A stretch of 64,000 bases of DNA from Pseudomonas graminis (lineage in GTDB: Bacteria > Pseudomonadota > Gammaproteobacteria > Pseudomonadales > Pseudomonadaceae), in contig NZ_SOCR01000008.1 in assembly GCF_004364335.1 (NCBI RefSeq), positions 62,001 to 126,000 of the forward strand, written 5' to 3'. The first letter of the stretch is position 1. Each line of letters starts with the position of its first letter. Of the stretch, positions 8,625 to 17,217 are shown one piece after another. The notes beneath the pieces were generated by a model that saw nothing but the letters and a program-made list of their open reading frames with translations, searched no databases and was not told the DNA's origin. Both the position numbers and the translations under genes were made by a program.

Positions 8625-8642
8625 TGACGAAATATTTCGTCA
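8625..8642. promoter_or_regulatory. 18-bp perfect palindrome upstream of davB
   Basis: TGACGAAATATTTCGTCA is a perfect 18-bp palindrome with an AT-rich centre. It begins 21 bp after the lrp stop and 123 bp before the davB ATG. Its length and AT-rich middle suit an Lrp/AsnC-type operator, and the adjacent gene encodes such a regulator. No T-run follows, so it is not a terminator. Confidence 0.6.
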
Positions 8643-8747
8643 CTTTGCCGGCATTCTCTACACAACGACGACACTCTGCGTCTTATTAACGTTCCAACTG
8701 TTATCTAGACTTGTCCACTTTCGCGCCCCACTCGAACAAGGTCAGTC

Positions 8748-10442
8748 ATGAAGAACAATCGCCACCCCGCCAATGGAAAGAAACCGATCACCATTTTCGG
8801 CCCGGACTTCCCGTTTGCCTTCGATGACTGGATTGAACACCCGGCGGGCCTCGGCAGCATTCCTACAGAAAACCTCGGCAAAGAGGTGGCCATTGTCGGC
8901 GCAGGCATCGCCGGGCTGGTGGCGGCTTACGAGCTGATGAAGCTGGGCCTCAAACCGGTCGTTTATGAAGCCTCCAAAATGGGCGGCCGCCTGCGCTCGC
9001 AGCAGTTTGAAGGCGCTGAAGGCATCATCGCCGAGCTGGGCGGCATGCGCTTTCCGGTGTCCTCCACCGCCTTTTATCACTACGTCGACAAGCTCGGCCT
9101 GGAATCCAAACCTTTCCCCAACCCGCTGACGGCAGCGTCGGGCAGCACCGTGATTGACCTGGAAGGCAGCACTCACTACGCACAGAAACTGTCGGATTTG
9201 CCTGCGCTGTTTCAGGAAGTCGCTGACGCCTGGGCCGACGCGCTGGAGGACGGCTCGCGGTTCGCCGACATCCAGCAAGCCATCCGCGACCGCGATGTGC
9301 CTCGGCTCAAGGAGCTGTGGAACAAGCTGGTGCCGCTGTGGGACGACCGCACGTTCTATGACTTTGTCGCCACGTCCAAAGCCTTCGCCAAACTGTCCTT
9401 CTATCACCGCGAAGTGTTTGGTCAGGTCGGTTTCGGCACCGGTGGCTGGGACTCGGACTTCCCGAACTCGATGCTGGAGATCTTCCGCGTGGTCATGACC
9501 AACTGCGACGATCACCAGCACCTGATCGTCGGTGGCGTCGCGCAAGTCCCGATCGGCATCTGGCGCCACGCACCCGAGCGCTGCGCGCACTGGCCAGAGG
9601 GCACCAGTCTTTCTACGCTGCACCGAGGCGCACCGCGCACGGGCGTCAAAGGCATCAGCCGCGCCGCCAACGGTCAGTTCGCGGTCACCGACAACCTGGG
9701 CGATGTTCGCCATTACGATGCGGTTCTGGCGACATGCCAGAGCTGGTTGCTGACCACGCAGATCGAGTGCGAAGAGTCGCTGTTCTCGCAGAAGATGTGG
9801 ATGGCGCTGGACCGCACCCGCTACATGCAGTCATCGAAGACCTTCGTCATGGTCGACCGGCCGTTCTGGAAGGACAAAGACCCGGAGACCGGTCGCGACC
9901 TGATGAGCATGACCCTGACCGACCGCCTGACCCGTGGCACTTACCTGTTCGACAACGGCACCTATTCCAACGGCGTCGAGAAGCCGGGGGTGATTTGCCT
10001 GTCGTACTCGTGGATGAGCGACGCGCTGAAAATGCTGCCTCACCCGGTGGAAAAACGCGTCAGCCTGGCGCTCGGGGCGCTGAAGAAGATCTACCCGAAG
10101 GTCGATATCGCCGCACGCGTCATCGGAGATCCGATCACCGTGTCGTGGGAATCCGACCCACACTTCCTCGGCGCCTTCAAAGGCGCGCTGCCGGGCCACT
10201 ACCGCTACAACCAGCGCATGTACGCGCACTTCATGCAGAAGGAAATGCCTGACGAGCAACGCGGCATTTTCATCGCCGGTGACGATGTCTCCTGGACACC
10301 CGCTTGGGTTGAAGGCGCAGTACAGACCTCGCTGAACGCGGTATGGGGCATCATGACCCACTTCGGCGGCAAGACTCACGCCGAGAATCCGGGGCCTGGC
10401 GACGTGTTTCACGAGATCGGCCCGATCGTTTTGCCGGAATAA
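8748..10442 (+). CDS. davB: L-lysine 2-monooxygenase
   Basis: DavB is a flavoprotein that oxidatively decarboxylates L-lysine to 5-aminovaleramide, the first step of the aminovalerate route. The 564-residue protein matches Pseudomonas DavB closely from the N-terminus (KKPITIFGPDFPFAFDDW) onward. The FAD dinucleotide motif VAIVGAGIAGLVAAYE is near residues 47-62, followed by GGRLRSQ and the C-terminal flavin-contact segment FIAGDDVSWTPAWVEGAVQ typical of amine oxidases. The related tryptophan 2-monooxygenase (IaaM) is a common misannotation, but the adjacent amidase davA and the Lrp gene favour lysine. The davA ribosome site begins within its stop codon. Confidence 0.92.
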   Translation: MKNNRHPANGKKPITIFGPDFPFAFDDWIEHPAGLGSIPTENLGKEVAIVGAGIAGLVAAYELMKLGLKPVVYEASKMGGRLRSQQFEGAEGIIAELGGMRFPVSSTAFYHYVDKLGLESKPFPNPLTAASGSTVIDLEGSTHYAQKLSDLPALFQEVADAWADALEDGSRFADIQQAIRDRDVPRLKELWNKLVPLWDDRTFYDFVATSKAFAKLSFYHREVFGQVGFGTGGWDSDFPNSMLEIFRVVMTNCDDHQHLIVGGVAQVPIGIWRHAPERCAHWPEGTSLSTLHRGAPRTGVKGISRAANGQFAVTDNLGDVRHYDAVLATCQSWLLTTQIECEESLFSQKMWMALDRTRYMQSSKTFVMVDRPFWKDKDPETGRDLMSMTLTDRLTRGTYLFDNGTYSNGVEKPGVICLSYSWMSDALKMLPHPVEKRVSLALGALKKIYPKVDIAARVIGDPITVSWESDPHFLGAFKGALPGHYRYNQRMYAHFMQKEMPDEQRGIFIAGDDVSWTPAWVEGAVQTSLNAVWGIMTHFGGKTHAENPGPGDVFHEIGPIVLPE

Positions 10443-10453
10443 GGAAGCCTCTT

Positions 10454-11254
10454 ATGCGCGTCGCCCTCTACCAATGCCCACCGCTGCCGCTCGATGTCAG
10501 CGCCAATCTTATGCGCCTGGAAGCTCAGGCGATCGAGGCATCGGCGCAAGGGGCGAAGCTGCTGGTCTTCCCGGAGATGTTTCTCAGCGGCTACAACATC
10601 GGTGCTCAGGCGGCGCGGGAGTTGGCGCAAGCATGCGATGGCCCGGCTGCGCTGAAGATCGCCGAGATTGCGCAAGCTGCGGGTATCGCGATTCTGTACG
10701 GCTACCCGGAGTTGAGCAGCGACGATCAGGTTTACAACGCCGTGCAGTTGATCGACGCGCAAGGTGTGCGGCTCTGCAATTACCGTAAGACCCATCTGTA
10801 TGGCGACCTGGACAACGCGATGTTCAGCGCGGGCGATGAGCACTTTCCGGTGGTGGAGTTCGGAGACTGGAAGCTCGGCTTTTTGATCTGCTACGACGTC
10901 GAGTTTCCTGAGAATACGCGGCGTCTGGCCCTGGCGGGCGCAGACCTGATTCTCGTACCGACTGCCAACATGGCGCCCTACGATTTCGTCGCGGAAGTTA
11001 CCGTGCGAGCCCGCGCCTTCGAGAACCAGTGCTACCTGGTTTATGCCAATTACTGCGGCAGTGAGGGCGAGATCCATTATTGCGGCTTGAGCAGCATCTG
11101 TGCGCCAGACGGTCGGCAAATCGGGCTTGCCGGTCTGGATGAGGCACTGGTGATTGCGGATCTGGATCGTGAATCAATGAGTGAATCTCAGGCGATCAAT
11201 ACGTATTTCAAGGATCGCCGGCCGGTGTTTTATTCCGGCCTGGGCAAACCGTAG
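10454..11254 (+). CDS. davA: 5-aminovaleramidase (nitrilase family)
   Basis: This 266-residue carbon-nitrogen hydrolase converts the DavB product 5-aminovaleramide to 5-aminovalerate and ammonia. The nitrilase catalytic triad is visible: Glu41 (VFPEMFLSGYN), Lys112 (YRKTHLYGD) and Cys146 (LICYDVEFPE). The ATG at 10454 is preceded by AAGGAAG that overlaps the davB stop, so the two genes form one transcript with coupled translation. davT and davD, which continue to glutarate, are not in the window. Confidence 0.92.
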   Translation: MRVALYQCPPLPLDVSANLMRLEAQAIEASAQGAKLLVFPEMFLSGYNIGAQAARELAQACDGPAALKIAEIAQAAGIAILYGYPELSSDDQVYNAVQLIDAQGVRLCNYRKTHLYGDLDNAMFSAGDEHFPVVEFGDWKLGFLICYDVEFPENTRRLALAGADLILVPTANMAPYDFVAEVTVRARAFENQCYLVYANYCGSEGEIHYCGLSSICAPDGRQIGLAGLDEALVIADLDRESMSESQAINTYFKDRRPVFYSGLGKP

Positions 11255-11348
11255 GGTCATCATCCTGCGTCGCCACTGCGCACGTCCCACACTTGCACGT
11301 CTGTTATCCGCTAGCATGGCCGCTCAGTCATCAAACATCACAAGCGCC

Positions 11349-13712
11349 ATGCCCAACGACATCAGCCGACGATCACTCACCCTGCCCAATGGCTTGAACG
11401 TGGTGCTTGTTTCCGCCCCACGTTTGAAGCGTTGCGCGGCGGCATTGCGGGTGGCGGCAGGCAGTCATGATGTTTCTGCCCGCTGGCCGGGGCTGGCGCA
11501 TTTCCTTGAGCATCTGTTTTTTCTCGGTACCGAGCGCTTTGCGGGCGACGAAAAGCTGATGGCGTTCGTGCAGCGTCATGGCGGGCAGGTGAACGCCAGC
11601 ACACGTGAGCGCACGACCGACTTTTTCTTCGAACTGCCGCGCGCCGTGTTTGCTGACGGCCTTGAGCGGCTGTGCGAAATGCTCGCCCATCCGCGCATGA
11701 AGATTCCGGATCAGCTGCGAGAACGGGAGGTGCTGCACGCGGAATTCATCGCCTGGTCGCGGGACGATGCCTCCCGTGACCTGCTCAAACGCCTGCAGCC
11801 TTTGTCAGCCCTGCATCCGCTACGCGGGTTTCATGCAGGGAATCGCTTCAGCCTTCCAGTGCCGCGTCAGGCGTTTCAGCATGCGCTGCAGGATTTCTAT
11901 CGACGGTTTTATCAGGCCGGGCAGATGACGTTGAGTCTGGCGGGGCCTCAGTCGCTGAATGAACTCGAGGAGCTGGCAGCGCAGTTTGGCGGGTATTTCG
12001 TTCAGGGCATTCGCGCGGAGCAGCGGCGACCGCCTGCGCTGCTCACTGATGCGACGAAGCCAATCCCCAAACCTGACCAGCGTCGGATGCATCTGACTTT
12101 CGCGTGCGAAGGCTTACCGGCAGGGCAGGAACAGGCCGCGGCGTTTCTCTGCACCTGGATGAATGACGCGCAAGGGGGCGGGCTGGTGACGGAGCTGCGT
12201 GAACGAGGGTTGATTGAATCGCTGAAGGCCGAGGCCATGTATGAGTTTGCCGGCCAGGCAGTCATCGACATTGAGGTCGCATTGGCCGCGAAGACACCCG
12301 ATGCGTCATCGCAGGTATCAGCGTTGGTGTTCAGCTGGCTCGCCTTCTTCAAATCCCATTACCGCCGGTTGTTCGATGAATACGCGCGGCTGGAACAGCG
12401 GCGTCTCGCCTTCAGTGGTGCGCTGTCGCTGGCGCGGTATTTCAGCGCGGAACCTGATACGGCGGGGCTGTCGGTAGACGCGGTCGACGCACTGCTCAGC
12501 CAGCTCACACCACAGACGCTGTTGCAGGCCGAAGGCGAGTGTCCGGCTTACGAGGCTTCAAGCGTCGATTGGCGTGTGCCCGCACCCAATCCATTTCTCA
12601 AGCAGGCAACGCCAGTCACTGCGCCGACCTTGCCGCTGCCCAAGCTGACATTCAGCGATGCGCTGCCAGCAAACGGTGAGGCCGCGCTTTACCTGCGATG
12701 GGCCCTTTCCACGGCGCAACCAAAGCTTGCACGAGTACTGGAAGAAAGCTTGAAACCACTGACGGCTCAAGCCAACCAAGCGGGGATCACGCTGGCATTC
12801 AGTTCTTACGGCAAATTCTGGCAACTGAAAGTCTCAGGCTTGGCCGAACCGTTGCCCGCCGTACTGGAACAGGCGCTGCTATTGCTCGGCCAGCCGGCTG
12901 CGCAAACCCTGGCGCGCTACAGTGCGCCGAATAATGAACCGGCACTCATCCCGATACGTCAGCTATTGAAGACCTTGCCTGATCATTACTTGAACAGCCC
13001 AGTCACCCATCAGACTGACAATCTGCAGCGCGTCTGGGCCGAAGCGTTCTGGACCGGGTTTGCCACGGGCTTCACACCCTCAGCGCGAAACGTGTTGAGT
13101 CACGCCGCTCGGCTTATCCCCGGTTTCCCTGAGCATCCAACACACGCGACACTCCGGGCCTCCGGAACGCATTGGGAAATCGAACCGTCAGAATCTGCAG
13201 AAGTTGCGCTGCTGATGTTCTACCCGACACCCTCCGATTCTCTCCACGATGAAGCCACGTGGCGACTCTTCGCACAGCTGATGCAAGCGCCGTTCTACCA
13301 GCGCCTACGGGGCGAGTTGCAGTTGGGTTACGCCGTTTTCAGCGGTTTCCGACAGATCGCAGGCCATGGCGGCCTGTTGTTTGGCGTGCAATCGCCCCAT
13401 GCGAGCGCGGAACAACTCGTCGCGCACATCGAGGCGTTCATCAAAGGTCTGCCTACATTGATCACCGCCGCAGACCTACCCGCGCGGGTAAAAATCCTGC
13501 AGGACCAACTCGATACGGCTGACATGGAACATCCGCAAGCCTCTGAGCTGCTCTGGCACGCGCATATGGCTGGCCATGGCAGCGACTACAGCGCCCGCCT
13601 GCAACATTCCCTTGCATATCTTCAGCAAGCCCCTTTGCTGGAAGCCGCTCATCGGCTGGTCCGGGCCGACAGCCCCAGACTCTGCCTGTCGAACCGTTCC
13701 AGCCCGCTCTAA
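11349..13712 (+). CDS. pqqF: PQQ biosynthesis peptidase PqqF
   Basis: PqqF is an M16 zinc metallopeptidase thought to cut the modified PqqA peptide, with PqqG/PqqM-type partners, to release the cross-linked Glu-Tyr. The protein is 787 residues from the ATG at 11349 (an ATG at 11316 is also possible; neither has a good ribosome site). The inverted zinc motif HFLEH is at residues 51-55, with a downstream Glu-rich helix (REREVLHAEF) likely supplying the third ligand. The C-terminal half is the degenerate M16 repeat. It is the first gene of the pqq cluster, 188 bp before pqqA, an order usual in Pseudomonas. Confidence 0.9.
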   Translation: MPNDISRRSLTLPNGLNVVLVSAPRLKRCAAALRVAAGSHDVSARWPGLAHFLEHLFFLGTERFAGDEKLMAFVQRHGGQVNASTRERTTDFFFELPRAVFADGLERLCEMLAHPRMKIPDQLREREVLHAEFIAWSRDDASRDLLKRLQPLSALHPLRGFHAGNRFSLPVPRQAFQHALQDFYRRFYQAGQMTLSLAGPQSLNELEELAAQFGGYFVQGIRAEQRRPPALLTDATKPIPKPDQRRMHLTFACEGLPAGQEQAAAFLCTWMNDAQGGGLVTELRERGLIESLKAEAMYEFAGQAVIDIEVALAAKTPDASSQVSALVFSWLAFFKSHYRRLFDEYARLEQRRLAFSGALSLARYFSAEPDTAGLSVDAVDALLSQLTPQTLLQAEGECPAYEASSVDWRVPAPNPFLKQATPVTAPTLPLPKLTFSDALPANGEAALYLRWALSTAQPKLARVLEESLKPLTAQANQAGITLAFSSYGKFWQLKVSGLAEPLPAVLEQALLLLGQPAAQTLARYSAPNNEPALIPIRQLLKTLPDHYLNSPVTHQTDNLQRVWAEAFWTGFATGFTPSARNVLSHAARLIPGFPEHPTHATLRASGTHWEIEPSESAEVALLMFYPTPSDSLHDEATWRLFAQLMQAPFYQRLRGELQLGYAVFSGFRQIAGHGGLLFGVQSPHASAEQLVAHIEAFIKGLPTLITAADLPARVKILQDQLDTADMEHPQASELLWHAHMAGHGSDYSARLQHSLAYLQQAPLLEAAHRLVRADSPRLCLSNRSSPL

Positions 13713-13767
13713 CCCGCTTCGGTCGCGGCCCGCATACAGGTGATCATTGCCCGCTGTGCAAGGATCT

Positions 13768-13800
13768 TTATCGGATATTTCATCATTGGCCTTCCGATAA
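13768..13800. promoter_or_regulatory. Inverted repeat in the pqqA promoter region
   Basis: TTATCGGA at 13768-13775 is matched by TCCGATAA at 13793-13800, giving an 8-bp perfect inverted repeat with a 17-base spacer about 100 bp before pqqA. A weak promoter-like TAACAT follows at 13807-13812. It may be a regulator site or an mRNA hairpin separating pqqF from the strongly expressed pqqA. Confidence 0.4.
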
Positions 13801-13900
13801 TTTTAGTAACATAGCCACCTAAGCATTTGAACGTCTCCGCTCGCAGGAGCACTAACGAATGTAGTCACCCACCGCTGCACTAACCCAGAAGGAGTCAACT

Positions 13901-13972
13901 ATGTGGACTAAACCTGCTTACACTGATCTGCGTATCGGCTTTGAAGTCACCATGTACTTCGCAAGCCGTTGA
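13901..13972 (+). CDS. pqqA: PQQ precursor peptide PqqA
   Basis: This 23-residue peptide is the ribosomal precursor of pyrroloquinoline quinone. Glu15 and Tyr19 in the FEVTMY core are the residues that PqqE cross-links and that become the cofactor; both are present with the required three-residue spacing. It starts MWTKPAYTDLRIG, the usual Pseudomonas form. A strong AGAAGGAG ribosome site lies at 13887-13894. An intrinsic terminator follows within 20 bases, which would make the short pqqA message far more abundant than the rest of the operon. The gene is easily missed because of its size. Confidence 0.97.
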   Translation: MWTKPAYTDLRIGFEVTMYFASR

Positions 13973-13986
13973 TTGTTGCGCGGTGA

Positions 13987-14014
13987 GAAGCCTCGGTTCG
14001 CCGGGGCTTTTTTT
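13987..14014 (+). terminator. Intra-operon terminator/attenuator between pqqA and pqqB
   Basis: The stem AGCCTCGG/CCGGGGCT (13989-13996 and 14001-14008, one G-T pair) with a TTCG loop is followed by seven T. It lies 16 bases after the pqqA stop and 53 bases before pqqB, on the coding strand. Partial termination here would explain how one operon supplies excess precursor peptide and few enzymes. Confidence 0.82.
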
Positions 14015-14067
14015 ATTGACGCGATTCTGATTCAAGGGCCGGACTGGCCTGTCGCCACGGGGTTTAC

Positions 14068-14979
14068 ATGCACATCCAGATTCTCGGTTCCGCCGCCGGC
14101 GGTGGTTTCCCTCAGTGGAACTGCAACTGCGCCAATTGCGCAGGCTTTCGCGACGGCAGCTTGCGGGCGCACGCGCGCACCCAGTCGTCCATCGCGCTGT
14201 CGGACGACGGTGTGAACTGGATCTTGTGCAACGCCTCTCCCGACATCCGCGCACAGCTTCAGGGTTTCGCCCCGATGCAGCCCAATCGTGGCCTGCGCGA
14301 TACCGGAATCAGCGCGATCATTCTGATGGACAGCCAGATCGACCACACCACCGGGCTACTGAGCCTGCGTGAAGGCTGCCCGCATCAGGTGTGGTGCACG
14401 GACATGGTTCACGAGGACCTGAGCACGGGTTTCCCGCTGTTCAACATGCTCAAACACTGGAATGGTGGCCTGGCCTGGAATCGCATCGAGCTGGAAGGCA
14501 GCTTTATCATTCCGGCCTGCCCGAATCTGCGCTTTACGCCGTTTCCACTGCGCAGCGCGGCACCGCCCTACTCGCCACACCGATTCGACCCGCACCCGGG
14601 CGACAACATCGGCTTGATGGTCGAGGACATGAGCACGGGCGGCAAACTGTTCTACGCGCCGGGCCTGGGCAAAGTCGACGATGCCCTCATGGAGAAAATG
14701 AGCGGCGCCGACTGCCTGCTGGTCGACGGCACAATGTGGGACGACGATGAAATGCAGCGCCGTGGCGTCGGCACCCGCACCGGGACTGAAATGGGTCATC
14801 TGGCGCAAAACGGGCCCGGCGGCATGCTCGAAGTGCTGGAAAAGCTGCCGCAACAGCGCAAGGTGCTTATCCACATCAACAACACCAATCCGATACTCGA
14901 CGAAGACTCGCCCGAGCGCGCTGAACTGGCGCGGCGTAACGTCGAAGTGGCGTTCGATGGGATGAGCATCGAGCTGTAG
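14068..14979 (+). CDS. pqqB: PQQ biosynthesis protein PqqB
   Basis: PqqB is a metallo-beta-lactamase-fold protein that hydroxylates the tyrosine ring of the diamino-acid intermediate during PQQ formation. The 303-residue length is standard. The N-terminal segment IQILGSAAGGGFPQWNCNC is the diagnostic family signature, with the CNCANC cysteines characteristic of PqqB, and DSQIDHTTGLL holds the metal-site aspartate/histidine. It begins 95 bases after pqqA, beyond the terminator, and is followed by pqqC after 51 bases. Confidence 0.96.
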   Translation: MHIQILGSAAGGGFPQWNCNCANCAGFRDGSLRAHARTQSSIALSDDGVNWILCNASPDIRAQLQGFAPMQPNRGLRDTGISAIILMDSQIDHTTGLLSLREGCPHQVWCTDMVHEDLSTGFPLFNMLKHWNGGLAWNRIELEGSFIIPACPNLRFTPFPLRSAAPPYSPHRFDPHPGDNIGLMVEDMSTGGKLFYAPGLGKVDDALMEKMSGADCLLVDGTMWDDDEMQRRGVGTRTGTEMGHLAQNGPGGMLEVLEKLPQQRKVLIHINNTNPILDEDSPERAELARRNVEVAFDGMSIEL

Positions 14980-15030
14980 GAAAGCGCTTTCAGTAAACCG
15001 CGCCCCACATTCGTTAGGAAGAGTGCCGAC

Positions 15031-15786
15031 ATGAGCGATGCAACGCCGCTGTCCCCCGCTGAATTCGAACAGGCCCTGCGCGCCAAGGGCGCGTATTACC
15101 ACATCTATCACCCGTTCCATGTGGCAATGTACGAAGGGCGCGCGACCCGCGAGCAGATTCAGGGCTGGGTCGCCAACCGGTTCTACTATCAGGTGAATAT
15201 CCCGCTGAAAGACGCCGCGATTCTGGCCAACTGCCCGGACCGGGAGATCCGTCGCGAGTGGATTCAGCGTTTGCTCGACCATGACGGCGCACCCGGTGAA
15301 GACGGCGGCATCGAAGCCTGGCTGCGTCTGGGTCAGGCCGTGGGCCTGGATCCTGACCAGCTGCGCTCCCAGGAACTCGTCCTGCCCGGTGTACGATTTG
15401 CCGTCGACGCCTACGTCAACTTCGCCCGCCGCGCCAACTGGCAGGAAGCAGCGAGCAGTTCGCTGACCGAGCTGTTTGCGCCGCAGATCCATCAGTCGCG
15501 GCTCGACAGCTGGCCACAGCACTATCCGTGGATCGATCCGACCGGCTACGAATACTTCCGCACCCGCCTGGGTCAGGCCCGCCGCGACGTCGAGCATGGT
15601 CTGGCGATCACGCTGCAGCACTACACCACGCGGGAAGGCCAGCAGCGCATGCTGGAAATTCTGCAGTTCAAACTCGACATTTTGTGGAGCATGCTCGATG
15701 CCATGAGCATGGCGTACGAGCTGAATCGCCCGCCCTATCACAGCGTGACCGACCAACGCGTCTGGCACAAAGGAATCGCCCTATGA
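15031..15786 (+). CDS. pqqC: Pyrroloquinoline-quinone synthase PqqC
   Basis: PqqC is a cofactor-free oxidase that performs the final ring closure and eight-electron oxidation to PQQ. The 251-residue all-helical protein shows the typical YYHIYHPFHVAMYEG start and the active-site segments NRFYYQVNIPLKDAAI and RVDFAVDAYVNF-like FAVDAYVNFARR. Its stop codon overlaps the pqqD start by four bases. Confidence 0.97.
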   Translation: MSDATPLSPAEFEQALRAKGAYYHIYHPFHVAMYEGRATREQIQGWVANRFYYQVNIPLKDAAILANCPDREIRREWIQRLLDHDGAPGEDGGIEAWLRLGQAVGLDPDQLRSQELVLPGVRFAVDAYVNFARRANWQEAASSSLTELFAPQIHQSRLDSWPQHYPWIDPTGYEYFRTRLGQARRDVEHGLAITLQHYTTREGQQRMLEILQFKLDILWSMLDAMSMAYELNRPPYHSVTDQRVWHKGIAL

Positions 15787-16058
15787 GCTTCGATCGCGAA
15801 CAGGTGCCCAACTGGCGCCGCGGTTATCGTTTTCAGTTCGAGCCCGCACAAAACGGTCACGTGCTGCTCTACCCCGAGGGCATGATCAAGCTCAATGACA
15901 GCGCGAGCGCAATCGGCGGCCTGATCGATGGTCAGCGCAGCGTCGGCGCCATCATTGCGCTGCTTGACGAGAAATTCCCCGGCGTTCCCGAGCTCGGCAC
16001 TGACGTCGAGCAATTCATGGAGGTCGCCCGTGCAGAACTCTGGATCGAATTTGCCTGA
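15783..16058 (+). CDS. pqqD: PQQ peptide chaperone PqqD
   Basis: PqqD is the small RiPP recognition element that binds the PqqA leader and presents it to the radical SAM enzyme PqqE. The protein is 91 residues with the winged-helix-like fold (VPNWRRGYRFQFEPAQ, LLYPEGMIKLNDSA, IGGLIDGQRSVGAI). The start ATG overlaps the pqqC stop, and its end overlaps the pqqE start by 29 bases, so all three genes are translationally linked. Confidence 0.96.
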   Translation: MSFDREQVPNWRRGYRFQFEPAQNGHVLLYPEGMIKLNDSASAIGGLIDGQRSVGAIIALLDEKFPGVPELGTDVEQFMEVARAELWIEFA

Positions 16059-17217
16059 CTCAGTGAACACCCAGTCCGATGTCTACATTCCGCCCACGCC
16101 CCCGGTCGGGCTGCCGTTGTGGCTGCTCGCCGAGCTGACTTATCGCTGCCCGCTGCAGTGCCCGTATTGCTCCAACCCGCTGGATTTTGCCAAGCAGGGC
16201 CAGGAGTTGACCACCGAGCAGTGGTTCAAAGTCATGGCCGAAGCCCGGCAAATGGGCGCGGCGCAGATCGGCTTTTCGGGTGGCGAGCCACTGGTGCGTC
16301 AGGACCTGGCCGAGCTGATTGCCGAAGCGCGGCGGCTGGGTTTCTACACCAACCTGATCACCTCCGGCATCGGCCTGACGGAGCAGAAGATCATCGACTT
16401 CCAGGAAGCCGGGCTGGACCATATCCAGATCAGTTTCCAGGCCAGCGACGAGCAAGTGAACAACATGCTCGCCGGCTCGAAAAAGGCCTTTGCGCAGAAG
16501 CTGGAAATGGCCCGCGCCGTGAAAAAGCATGGCTATCCGATGGTCCTCAACTTCGTGACCCACCGGCACAACATCGACAAGATCGACAAGATCATCGAGC
16601 TCTGTGTAGCGCTGGAAGCGGACTTCGTGGAGCTGGCAACCTGTCAGTTCTACGGCTGGGCGCATCTGAATCGAGTGGGCCTGCTTCCAACCAAAGACCA
16701 ACTCGTGCGCGCCGAGCGGATCACCAACGAGTACCGGGCCAAGCTCGCCGCTGAAAACCACCCGGTGAAGCTGATCTTCGTCACCCCCGATTACTACGAA
16801 GAGCGCCCAAAAGCGTGCATGAATGGCTGGGGCAATCTGTTCCTGACCGTGACGCCGGATGGCACTGCGCTGCCGTGCCATGGCGCGCGGCAGATGCCGA
16901 TCCAGTTTCCCAACGTGCGCGATCACACGATGCAGCACATCTGGTATGAGTCATTCGGTTTCAATCGCTTTCGCGGTTACGACTGGATGCCAGAGCCTTG
17001 CCGCTCCTGCGATGAGAAGGAAAAGGACTTCGGCGGCTGCCGCTGTCAGGCGTTCATGCTCACCGGCGATGCGAGCAACACTGACCCGGTGTGCAGCAAG
17101 TCGCCGCAGCATCACTTGATCACCCAGGCCCGTGATGAAGCCGAGTATGCTAGCCAGACCATCGAGCAACTGGCCTTCCGCAATGAACGAAACTCACGCC
17201 TCATCGCCAAGTCCTGA
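16030..17217 (+). CDS. pqqE: Radical SAM PqqA cross-linking enzyme PqqE
   Basis: PqqE forms the Glu-Tyr carbon-carbon bond in PqqA. The radical SAM cysteines are Cys40, Cys44 and Cys47 (RCPLQCPYC) in the 395-residue product, and the C-terminal SPASM domain carries further cysteines (ACMNGW, LPCHG, EPCRSCDEKEKDFGGCRCQ). I chose the GTG at 16030 because GGAGG lies six bases before it inside pqqD; a GTG at 16063 after the pqqD stop is the alternative. The C-terminus overlaps pqqM. Confidence 0.96.
   Translation: MQNSGSNLPDSVNTQSDVYIPPTPPVGLPLWLLAELTYRCPLQCPYCSNPLDFAKQGQELTTEQWFKVMAEARQMGAAQIGFSGGEPLVRQDLAELIAEARRLGFYTNLITSGIGLTEQKIIDFQEAGLDHIQISFQASDEQVNNMLAGSKKAFAQKLEMARAVKKHGYPMVLNFVTHRHNIDKIDKIIELCVALEADFVELATCQFYGWAHLNRVGLLPTKDQLVRAERITNEYRAKLAAENHPVKLIFVTPDYYEERPKACMNGWGNLFLTVTPDGTALPCHGARQMPIQFPNVRDHTMQHIWYESFGFNRFRGYDWMPEPCRSCDEKEKDFGGCRCQAFMLTGDASNTDPVCSKSPQHHLITQARDEAEYASQTIEQLAFRNERNSRLIAKS

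Noticed and set aside
8748..10442. Annotation as tryptophan 2-monooxygenase (iaaM)
   Set aside because: The close match to DavB from the N-terminus and the linked davA amidase and Lrp gene favour lysine 2-monooxygenase.
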